NCBI GenBank assembly: GCA_003219225.1
Contig: QHPZ01000012.1
Span: 1-8,200 of the forward strand
DNA: 8,200 nucleotides
Direction: 5' to 3'
Origin: Verrucomicrobiota bacterium
Lineage (GTDB): Bacteria; Verrucomicrobiota; Verrucomicrobiia; Chthoniobacterales; UBA10450
The notes under the pieces were generated by a model. That model saw only the letters and a program-made list of their open reading frames with translations, did not search any database and was not told the origin of the DNA. The position numbers were made by a program, and so were the translations under genes. Below are positions 1 through 5,613 of this stretch, piece after piece. How positions within the stretch are numbered: the stretch's first letter is position 1; each line of letters opens with the position of its first letter.

Positions 1-603
1 AAACACATCATCGTCTTTAAGGGGGATTTTGTGAAGAAAGGTCAGCAGCTCACCGAAGGTCCGGTGGTGCCGCACGAAATCCTCGAGGTCTGCGGACCGC
101 AGGATTTGCAGGAGCACCTGGTCAATGAAGTCCAGGAAGTTTACAGACTGCAGGGCGTCGAGATTAACGACAAACACATCGAGATCATCGTGCGCCAGAT
201 GTTGCGGAAGGTGAAAATCACGGACCCGGGCGATACTTCACTCCTTTGGGGCGATCAGGTGGACAAACTCGATTTCGAGCAAGAGAACAGCAAGGTCGTC
301 GAGAAAGGCGGCAAACCGGCCGAGGCCGTGCCGGTGCTCCTCGGCATCACCAAAGCTTCACTCGAAACCGACAGCTTCATTTCCGCCGCGTCGTTTCAAG
401 ACACCACGCGCGTCCTGACGGAAGCGGCGACGCTCGGCAAAGTCGACAAGCTCCGCGGGTTCAAGGAAAACGTCATCATGGGCCACCTCATCCCGGCGGG
501 CACCGGCTTCGCCGGGCACCGCGAGATCAAGCTCGTTGAGAAAGGCGAACCGATCGGCGCGCCAGTCTTGGAGGAGCCCGAGCCGCAGCCCGCGATCGGC
601 TAA
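1..603 (+). CDS. rpoC: DNA-directed RNA polymerase subunit beta' (3' end only)
   Basis: This is the C-terminal part (200 residues visible) of the beta' subunit of RNA polymerase. The frame is open from base 1, so the gene begins upstream of the window; the GTG at 31 is an internal valine codon, not a start. The highly conserved end of beta' is easy to read: VYRLQGVEINDKHIEIIVRQ from about base 139, then LLGITKASLETDSFISAASF and the ENVIMGHLIPAGTGF block near the end. It stops at TAA 601-603 with a short acidic and proline-rich tail (EEPEPQPAIG), as in many bacteria. It is presumably the last gene of an rpoB-rpoC unit. A palindromic repeat begins 12 bases after the stop. Confidence 0.98.
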   Translation, partial: KHIIVFKGDFVKKGQQLTEGPVVPHEILEVCGPQDLQEHLVNEVQEVYRLQGVEINDKHIEIIVRQMLRKVKITDPGDTSLLWGDQVDKLDFEQENSKVVEKGGKPAEAVPVLLGITKASLETDSFISAASFQDTTRVLTEAATLGKVDKLRGFKENVIMGHLIPAGTGFAGHREIKLVEKGEPIGAPVLEEPEPQPAIG

Positions 604-614
604 AGTTCATTCTC

Positions 615-682
615 GTGGGGCGACACTCTGTCGAGCCGACGAATCATTAGGAACTCGACGGCTCGACGGAGTCTCGCCCCAC
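615..682. repeat. REP-like palindromic element between rpoC and the adenosyltransferase gene
   Basis: Two 24-base arms (615-638 and 659-682) are reverse complements with only two mismatches, separated by a 20-base loop. The outer ends read GTGGGGCGA and TCGCCCCAC. As RNA this would be a long, very stable hairpin. There is no T-tract after it, so it is not a standard intrinsic terminator, but it could stabilise the rpoC 3' end or partly block read-through. Its size (68 bases) matches the 69-base element at 4093-4161, although the inner sequence differs, so the two are probably different families of a similar kind of dispersed element. Confidence 0.85.
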
Positions 683-687
683 CAGCA

Positions 688-1236
688 ATGTCCATCGTCA
701 CAAAAACGGGCGATCAGGGCGAGACGTCGCTCATGTACGGGCGACGGGTGCCGAAGAGCGAAGCGCGCGTAGAGGCGTACGGCTGCGTCGACGAACTGAT
801 GGCGGCGCTCGGTCTGGCGCGCGCGATGTGCGATGAGAAATTTGTGTCGGAGCAGATCTTCGCGGCCCAAAAAGATCTGATCGTGGTGATGGGCGAGCTG
901 GCGACTGCGCCGGAAGATCGACAACGTTATGTGAAGGACGGTTTTGAGCTTACCAGCGAGAAGATGGTCGATCGCGTCACCGCGGTGATTGTCGATCTTG
1001 AAAAAGAGAAATCGCTTTATCCCAAGGACTGGGTCATTCCCGGGGCAACAGCCGCCTCCGCCGCGCTCGACCTGGCACGGACAACCTGCCGGCGCGCCGA
1101 ACGCCGTGTCGCCGAACTGCGGGAGAGCAATCCCGAGATTCTGCGCTACCTGAATCGGTTGTCGGACTTGTGTTGGATCCTCGCGCGCTACGCGGAAAAA
1201 CAATCAGCAATCAGCAATCACAAATCGGCAATATGA
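688..1236 (+). CDS. PduO-type cob(I)alamin adenosyltransferase
   Basis: This cytoplasmic enzyme transfers the adenosyl group of ATP to cob(I)alamin, making adenosylcobalamin. The 182-residue product starts with the nucleotide-binding TKTGDQGETSLMYG motif (residues 5-18), followed by RVPKSEARVEAYGCVDEL. The family signature LDLARTTCRRAER lies at about residues 131-143 and LRYLNRLSDLCWILARY near the C-terminus. Family length is about 180-200 residues, so it is complete. The ATG at 688 matches the usual N-terminus but has no visible Shine-Dalgarno, and the palindromic repeat ends five bases before it. The last residues (about QSAISNHKSAI) are encoded by a 7-base tandem repeat and look like a non-conserved extension. 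No cobalamin riboswitch is visible. It shows that the organism uses adenosylcobalamin; the dependent enzymes are not in this window. Confidence 0.95.
   Translation: MSIVTKTGDQGETSLMYGRRVPKSEARVEAYGCVDELMAALGLARAMCDEKFVSEQIFAAQKDLIVVMGELATAPEDRQRYVKDGFELTSEKMVDRVTAVIVDLEKEKSLYPKDWVIPGATAASAALDLARTTCRRAERRVAELRESNPEILRYLNRLSDLCWILARYAEKQSAISNHKSAI
1201..1228 (+). repeat. Heptamer tandem repeat at the 3' end of the adenosyltransferase gene
   Basis: CAATCAG occurs at 1201-1207 and 1208-1214, followed by degenerate copies CAATCAC (1215-1221) and AAATCGG (1222-1228). The repeat lies past the conserved end of the protein (ILARYAEK) and encodes the non-conserved tail. It resembles short intergenic repeats that have been read through because the original stop codon was lost or moved; that last step is inference. 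Confidence 0.7.
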
Positions 1237-1290
1237 CGAATATTCCGGTTGCCTTCGTCGATGTTGTGAAGCATCTTTCCGCTCTGCTTT

Positions 1291-1318
1291 TCCCCCGTGC
1301 GGGGGAGGCGATTCCCGT
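1291..1318 (+). promoter_or_regulatory. Hairpin holding the rpsB ribosome binding site
   Basis: The purine run GGGGGAGG (1301-1308) is the only good Shine-Dalgarno for the rpsB ATG at 1319. It is also the 3' strand of a hairpin: TCCCCC (1291-1296) pairs with GGGGGA (1301-1306) around a GTGC loop, a six-pair stem with five G-C pairs. Two further G-U pairs (1289-1290 with 1307-1308) are possible. Folding would hide the ribosome binding site. rpsB leaders in other bacteria are targets of autoregulation by S2 (established in E. coli); whether this hairpin does that is inference. An alternative pairing of GGGA (1303-1306) with TCCC (1313-1316) is also possible. Confidence 0.5.
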
Positions 1319-2020
1319 ATGGCGAATACCACAGAATTAGTGCCGGAACTTTTGGAAGCCGGCGTGCATTTCGGTCACCAGACCAAGCGCTGGAACCCGA
1401 AGATGAAGCCTTACATCTACGAAAAGCGGAATCAGATTTATATCATTAACCTCGACCAGACCGTGCAGCAATTACAGCGCGCGACCGAGTTCCTCCAGGA
1501 GGTGGCCCGGCGCGGCGGCCGTATTTTGTTTGTCGGCTGCAAGAAGCAGGCACAGGAAGCGATCAAGGAAGCGGCCCTGGCCTGCGGCCAATTTTATGTG
1601 AATCAGCGCTGGCTCGGCGGGACTCTCACGAATTTGTCCACCATCCGCAAAAGCATCGGCCGCCTCAAATACATTGAGGAAATCGAACAATCGGCCGAGT
1701 ACAAGAAAATGGGCAAACACGATCTCGCCGCGCTGATCGACGGGATTCTGGAGATGTCGCAATTGCCCGACGCGCTCGTGATCATCGATACGACCCGCGA
1801 AGAAAACGCGGTGAATGAAGCGCGCCGCCTCGGGATCCCGGTGGTGGCGATTGTCGACACCAATGCCGATCCGGACCTCGTCGACTATCCGATCGCTGGA
1901 AACGACGACGCGATTCGTGCAATCCGGGTGATTTTGCAAAAACTGGTGGACGCGATTGTCTCGGCAAGCAGCGAAGGGCGTATCCGCGAGCAAGTCGAGA
2001 TGGCGGGCGTATCCGCCTGA
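1319..2020 (+). CDS. rpsB: 30S ribosomal protein S2
   Basis: This is the primary small-subunit protein S2, which binds 16S rRNA at the back of the 30S head-body junction and is needed to load S1. The 233-residue product carries the classic N-terminal block LLEAGVHFGHQTKRWNPKMK (residues 11-30) with YIYEKRNQIYIINLDQTVQQ after it. WLGGTLTNLSTI lies in the middle, and PDALVIIDTTREENAVNEAR plus GIPVVAIVDTNADPDLVDYPIAGNDDA mark the C-terminal half. Length fits the family. The ATG at 1319 is preceded at ten bases by a strong GGGGGAGG. tsf follows 42 bases downstream, the usual rpsB-tsf pair, so the two are probably co-transcribed. Confidence 0.98.
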   Translation: MANTTELVPELLEAGVHFGHQTKRWNPKMKPYIYEKRNQIYIINLDQTVQQLQRATEFLQEVARRGGRILFVGCKKQAQEAIKEAALACGQFYVNQRWLGGTLTNLSTIRKSIGRLKYIEEIEQSAEYKKMGKHDLAALIDGILEMSQLPDALVIIDTTREENAVNEARRLGIPVVAIVDTNADPDLVDYPIAGNDDAIRAIRVILQKLVDAIVSASSEGRIREQVEMAGVSA

Positions 2021-2062
2021 GCGGCTATTCCCACGAATTGGCCAGTTAGCGATTTTAATCGT

Positions 2063-2686
2063 ATGAGCACTGCAACAATTGTCGATCCCAAGTTGGTCAA
2101 GCAGCTCCGCGAAAAAACCAACGCCGGGATGATGGACTGCAAACACGCGCTGGCCGAAGCGGGCGGCGATCTGGACAAAGCCGAGACCATCCTGCGCAAG
2201 AAAGGTATCGCGACTGCCAGCAAGAAAGCGTCGCGTGTGACAAAAGAGGGGATCGTCGCGGCCTACATTCACATGCAGGGCAAGATCGGTGTGCTTGTGG
2301 AAGTGAATTGCGAGACCGATTTCGTCGCCAAGAATGAAAATTTTCGCGAGTTCGTGAAGGACATTACCCTGCATATCGCGGCGGCGCATCCGCTCTACTT
2401 AAGCCGCGAAGAGGTTCCGTCGAAAACAGTCGAAGCCGAACGCACGATTTACGAGGCGCAGGTGAAAGGCAAACCGGCCAACGTCGTCGGTAAAATTGTC
2501 GATGGAAAGTTCGACAAATTCTACGGCAGCGTCTGCCTGCTCGAACAGGCGTTCATCAAGAATCCCGATGTGACTATTGGCGACCTGGTGAAGTCGAAGA
2601 TCGCCGAGTTGGGAGAGAACATCGTCATCCGGCGCTTCACCCGCTATCTTGTCGGCGAGCCGCTCCCGGGCGAAATAAATTCGTAA
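2063..2686 (+). CDS. tsf: Translation elongation factor Ts (short form)
   Basis: EF-Ts is the guanine-nucleotide exchange factor that recycles EF-Tu-GDP. The N-terminal UBA-like domain is recognisable at residues 10-48 (VKQLREKTNAGMMDCKHALA, then DLDKAETILRKKG). The core contains VNCETDFVAKN (residues 81-91), whose TDFVA segment contacts EF-Tu in the known complexes. The C-terminal end GENIVIRRFTRYLVGE is also typical. At 207 residues it is much shorter than the E. coli protein (283) and resembles the compact form found in Thermus and many other phyla, lacking the second core subdomain. The ATG at 2063 has no clear Shine-Dalgarno, so it may rely on coupling with rpsB. It appears intact. Confidence 0.97.
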   Translation: MSTATIVDPKLVKQLREKTNAGMMDCKHALAEAGGDLDKAETILRKKGIATASKKASRVTKEGIVAAYIHMQGKIGVLVEVNCETDFVAKNENFREFVKDITLHIAAAHPLYLSREEVPSKTVEAERTIYEAQVKGKPANVVGKIVDGKFDKFYGSVCLLEQAFIKNPDVTIGDLVKSKIAELGENIVIRRFTRYLVGEPLPGEINS

Positions 2687-2863
2687 GCCGCCCGGTTGCG
2701 CTGTTCCTCGGTTCGCGACCTTAGAGCTGGGCCGTCGTGCGCGATCGCCCAAAAAAATTACACGCGCAATTTTCCGCTCGCGCGTTCTGATCGGTACGCG
2801 CAGCTTTATAGCTCGCGCACGAGGGAAAGATTTAAAAAATCGCAACAATTAAACGGAGGGAAA
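2687..2863 (+). promoter_or_regulatory. Intergenic leader upstream of the DUF892 gene
   Basis: The 177-base gap separates tsf from a gene of different function and probably contains its promoter. The right half turns A/T-rich (TTTATAG at 2805-2811, then an A-rich stretch 2829-2851) and ends in a good ribosome binding site, GGAGGG at 2855-2860. TTTATA could be a -10 box, but I see no matching -35 and do not assign one. The in-frame ATG-less extension upstream of 2864 shows no coding character. Confidence 0.35.
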
Positions 2864-3403
2864 ATGAAACTGGATTCACTGCACAAACTTTATCTCGAAG
2901 AACTGCGCGATCTCTACAGCGCCGAAAACCAATTGCTCAAGGCGCTGCCGAAGATGGCCAAGGCTGCTGCGTCCGACGAATTGAAGCAGGCGTTCGAAGA
3001 TCACCTCGAAGAAACGAAGGATCACGTCGAACGCTTGGAGGACATTTTCGTAACCATGGATGAAAGCCCAAAGGGCAAGTCCTGCCATGGAATGAAGGGG
3101 CTGATCGAGGAAGGTTCTGAAATGCTGGAGAAAGATGGCGAGGAATCGGTGCTCGACGCCGGCATCATCGGTGCGGCGCAGAAAGTCGAGCACTATGAGA
3201 TCGCCAGCTACGGCACCGCCCGCACATTTGCCACGCTCCTCGGTGAAGACGAAGCCGCCGATCTCTTGCAGCAAACACTCGACGAGGAAGGCGAAACCAA
3301 CCAGCGGCTGACCGAACTGGCGGAGGAAATTGTGAATCCGGAAGCAATCCGCGAAAGCGCAGAGGCGGAGGAAACAGCCGCGACCGGGTCCCGCCGGCGC
3401 TAG
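2864..3403 (+). CDS. DUF892 (YciF/YciE-like) ferritin-fold protein
   Basis: This 179-residue protein belongs to the DUF892 family, four-helix ferritin-like proteins related to E. coli YciE/YciF, which are linked to stress response; no reaction is firmly established. Family features are the opening LHKLYLEELRDLYSAENQLL (residues 6-25), DHLEETKDHVERLE (47-60), CHGMKGLIEEG (74-84) and VEHYEIASYGTART (108-121). The last helix contains LDEEGETNQRLTELA (139-153). Glu and His pairs in these helices (for example E50, H54, E109, H110, E112, E141) could bind a di-iron centre. I chose the ATG at 2864 because GGAGGG lies three bases before it and homology starts there; the open frame to 2696 is not coding. 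The C-terminal tail is low in conservation (Glu/Ala-rich, ending GSRRR). Confidence 0.93.
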   Translation: MKLDSLHKLYLEELRDLYSAENQLLKALPKMAKAAASDELKQAFEDHLEETKDHVERLEDIFVTMDESPKGKSCHGMKGLIEEGSEMLEKDGEESVLDAGIIGAAQKVEHYEIASYGTARTFATLLGEDEAADLLQQTLDEEGETNQRLTELAEEIVNPEAIRESAEAEETAATGSRRR

Positions 3404-3433
3404 CGCGAAGATCGACAATCGAATTGATGAACA

Positions 3434-3468
3434 CCATCGCTGCCGCCGCTGCGATGGCGTTTTCGTTT
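3434..3468 (+). terminator. Intrinsic terminator after the DUF892 gene
   Basis: CCATCGC (3434-3440) pairs perfectly with GCGATGG (3451-3457) around a ten-base loop that can itself add two G-C pairs. The stem is followed by TTTTCGTTT (3460-3468). It lies 30 bases after the DUF892 stop and before the ligD locus, in the position and shape expected of a Rho-independent terminator. The interrupted T-tract makes it less than ideal. Confidence 0.6.
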
Positions 3469-3488
3469 AAACGGGTAAATTGCACTGC

Positions 3489-4097
3489 ATGGCGCTGACG
3501 GAATACAAGCGCAAGCGCGATTTCGGCAAGACGGCTGAGCCGAAGGGCGGCAAGCCGTTGCCGAAACGAGTGAAGGGTGCGTCGCGTTTTGTCATTCAAA
3601 AACACGATGCGAGCCGGCTGCACTATGATTTTCGGCTGGAGATGCAAGGCGTGCTCAAATCGTGGGCGGTGCCGAAGGGATTGCCGTGGGAGCAGGGTCA
3701 AAAACATCTCGCCGTCGAAGTGGAAGATGGTGGCGGCACGGTGATGGTCTGGGACCGCGGCCATTACTACGTTTACGGCGAGGACCCGGCGAAATCGTGG
3801 CGCGAGGGCAAACTGCATCTGGTGCTCGATGGCGAAAAAGCCAAGGGCGAATGGACGCTCATCCGTTTGCGCGGCAACGAAGAAAAACCGCAGTGGCTGT
3901 TGCTGAAAACCGGCGCGAGCCTCAAATCACTCTCGAAAAAACGCGATGACCAGTCAGTTGAAACGGGCCGCGCCATGGAACAGATCGCCAAGGAGCGCGA
4001 CGCCGAGTGGGAATCGAATCGGCAGGAAGAATCGAGCGCAAGATCGACATTAAAAGCGCGCATCAAGGCGGCGCTAAAAAAAAAGAGGAAGAGGTAG
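3489..4097 (+). CDS. ligD: LigD-type 3'-phosphoesterase module, internally deleted and truncated
   Basis: LigD is the multidomain ligase of bacterial non-homologous end joining; its PE module trims 3' ends. This 202-residue frame is the PE module plus linker. The N-terminus MALTEYKRKRDFGKT is typical, then FVIQKHDASRLHYDFRLE (residues 34-51) with the metal and catalytic residues His39, His45, Asp47 and Arg49, then GVLKSWAVPKG. After VEVED (76-80) the sequence jumps to GGGTVMVWDRG. The usual block of about 17 residues beginning HPLxY, with the catalytic His84 and Tyr88 of the Pseudomonas enzyme, is missing (junction 3728/3729). MEQIAKERDAEWESNR (163-178) is the normal LigD linker, so a ligase domain should follow. 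Instead a TAG stop at 4095-4097 lies within a palindromic repeat. I prefer ATG 3489 over an in-frame TTG at 3480. It is probably non-functional as a phosphoesterase. Confidence 0.88.
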   Translation: MALTEYKRKRDFGKTAEPKGGKPLPKRVKGASRFVIQKHDASRLHYDFRLEMQGVLKSWAVPKGLPWEQGQKHLAVEVEDGGGTVMVWDRGHYYVYGEDPAKSWREGKLHLVLDGEKAKGEWTLIRLRGNEEKPQWLLLKTGASLKSLSKKRDDQSVETGRAMEQIAKERDAEWESNRQEESSARSTLKARIKAALKKKRKR

Positions 4098-4161
4098 GGC
4101 GCGCTCGCCGAGCGCGCCGCGCACCCGAAAATGATGGCGCGCCCGGCGGTCGCGCCCTACC
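4093..4161. repeat. Palindromic (REP/MITE-like) element inside ligD
   Basis: Arms 4093-4118 and 4136-4161 (26 bases each) are reverse complements with three mismatches around a 17-base loop. The outer ends read GGTAGGGCGCG and CGCGCCCTACC. The TAG in the left end is in the PE reading frame and is its stop codon. The element sits exactly in the Lys-rich linker between the phosphoesterase and ligase modules of what is normally one protein. The ligase frame downstream is shifted by one relative to the phosphoesterase frame. This looks like an insertion of a dispersed short element that split the gene. Confidence 0.8.
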
Positions 4162-5079
4162 ACCAGATCTTCCGTCCGCCAAACCGCGGTTCATCGAGCC
4201 GATGAAAGCGCGGCTGGTGGAATCGCCGCCGACAGCGGGCGATTGGAATTACGAACTGAAGTTCGACGGTTTCCGTGCTTGCGCCGTAAAGGACGGCGGC
4301 AAAGTGAACTTGATTTCGCGTAATGGAAATGAATTGCGAAGCCGTTTTCCGGAAATCGCCGAAGCCGTGACAGAACTATCAGCCGAGAACTGTGTGATCG
4401 ACGGTGAGATCGTCGCGCTCGATGAAGAAGGGCGCTCGAGCTTCCGCTCGCCGCGCGTAAAGAACTGCTGGCCGACGTTTGCCAGGGTGTGCCGGAGCCG
4501 ATCCGGTATTCCGGCGAGATCGGTGGTGACGCGAAAACCCTGCTCGCCGAGGTGAAAAAACGCGGCCTCGAAGGTTTGATTGGCAAACTGCGCAATTCCG
4601 TTTACGAGCCGGGTAGGCGCAGTGGCGCGTGGATCAAATTAAAGGCGACCAACGAACAGGAATTCGTGATCGGCGGTTACACGCCGCCGGGCGGCTCGCG
4701 CAAATATTTCGGCGCCATCCTCGTCGGCTATTATGAAGGCGACCGGCTGAAGTTCGCCGGCAAAGTCGGCAGCGGTTTCACGTCGAGGTCATTGTCGATC
4801 TTGCACAAGAAATTTCAGGCCGAAGCGCGCGATGATTGTCCCTTTGTCGATCTTCCCTCCAAACTCGCCACCGGACGAGTCCGTCCGACTGGCGGACAAG
4901 GGGGCCAATGGGTGCAAGGAATCACGCCTTCGATGATGAAAAAGATGCGTTGGATAAACCCGAAATTCGTCGCCCAAATCAAGTTCGCCGAGTGGACCCG
5001 CGACGATAAATTGCGTCAGCCGGTATTTCTTGGCCTGCGCGAAGACAAAGACCCGCGCCAGGTGAGCAAGGAAGGCTAA
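4162..5079 (+). pseudogene. ligD: LigD ATP-dependent DNA ligase module, frameshifted by internal deletion
   Basis: This is the ligase half of a LigD-type end-joining enzyme. The first part (frame continuous to about 4440) reads PDLPSAKPRFIEPMKARLVE, then YELKFDGFRACAV, the nucleotidyltransferase motif I whose Lys is adenylated, and SRNGNELRSRFPEI and CVIDGEIVALDEEGRSSF. The frame then changes; from about 4435 another frame continues with LPLAARKELLADVCQGVPEP, motif IV LEGLIGK, motif V WIKLK and the OB-fold part EFVIGGYTPPGGSRKYFGAI to a normal C-terminus (FAEWTRDDKLRQPVFLGLRE). About 45 residues that normally lie between the parts, including motif III (FDLLxLDG), are absent. The remaining C-terminal piece could be translated from GTG 4489 as 196 residues, but would lack the active site. 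There is no polymerase module and no ku gene in the window. Confidence 0.85.
4872..4897. repeat. Small palindrome-rich patch inside the ligase C-terminal region
   Basis: CGGAC at 4872-4876 and 4893-4897 and GTCCG at 4879-4883 and 4883-4887 form overlapping inverted repeats, including the 12-base CGGACGAGTCCG. The patch encodes RVRPTGG in a stretch (SKLATGRVRPTGGQGGQWVQG region) where I would expect the conserved segment to run more directly from the DLPSK part to GQWVQGITP. It may be a small in-frame insertion. Confidence is low because I cannot align it. Confidence 0.3.
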
Positions 5080-5228
5080 GACTGCGCGTCGATTCAACTT
5101 TGCGACACCGCTTGTTGCACCGTTTGTCACCCGGGCTGTGATTGTAGCTGTCGGCGGCGTGGTTTAGCCGGCAAAATTAATCGCACAACCCTCGTTGGGC
5201 TCGCACATGTTTTGCTGCATTTACGGCC

Positions 5229-5606
5229 ATGGGGCAGAGGGCAGCGAGGATAGTATTAATGCTGGCGATCAGCCTGGCGCTGTGGGCTGCTTTGAAAAGC
5301 GCGCGTCCATTCGGGCCACATGAGTCCGCAGCGATTATTCTCGACTCCGCTTCGATCGGCTACCTGGATGACGCATTTTTCAATGGCGCACAGCCGGAAG
5401 GCGCGCTCACACTCCGCAAGTGCGAGAGCTTTGAAGTCGGGCAGCGCCCCGCATGGAGCGCGGATCAAATCCTTTCCGCCGACATCCTCTTCGCTGCCAC
5501 GCTTGACGCGAATGCCCCCGCGCCGCGGCGATGGCGCCCGAATGAGGCGCGCATTTCTTTGATGGGTGATGCGACCAGCGGGTCGGCGATCCGGTTTGAG
5601 AATTAA
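5229..5606 (+). CDS. Hypothetical protein with N-terminal signal or membrane segment
   Basis: I do not recognise this 125-residue product. It begins with a positively charged N-region (MGQRAAR) and a hydrophobic stretch (IVLMLAISLALWAAL, residues 8-22), consistent with a signal peptide or single membrane anchor, with a possible signal peptidase site near ALKSA. The rest is soluble in character, with one cysteine (C65) and no repeated motif. Start: ATG 5229 gives the basic N-region; an in-frame ATG at 5259 has a better ribosome binding site (GAGG, 5246-5249, nine bases upstream). Its end lies seven bases from the convergent transporter gene. It may be a lineage-specific exported protein, or a remnant, since its neighbours are degraded. 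Confidence 0.5.
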   Translation: MGQRAARIVLMLAISLALWAALKSARPFGPHESAAIILDSASIGYLDDAFFNGAQPEGALTLRKCESFEVGQRPAWSADQILSADILFAATLDANAPAPRRWRPNEARISLMGDATSGSAIRFEN

Positions 5607-5613
5607 GTTCTAA

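Noticed and set aside
1472..2389. 305-codon open frame on the minus strand
   Set aside because: It lies wholly antisense to rpsB and tsf, which are unmistakable; the frame is a by-product of their GC-rich codon use.
2729..2757. Hairpin after tsf (GGGC...GCCC with an inner stem) as a terminator
   Set aside because: It is followed by an A-run, not a T-run, and the stem contains a C-C mismatch; on the other strand there is no gene for it to end.
2696..2863. N-terminal extension of the DUF892 protein
   Set aside because: The strong GGAGGG site just before ATG 2864 and the onset of family similarity there show that the upstream open frame is untranslated leader.
3480..3488. TTG start for the LigD phosphoesterase
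   Set aside because: The ATG three codons later gives MALTEYKRKRDF, the usual family start.
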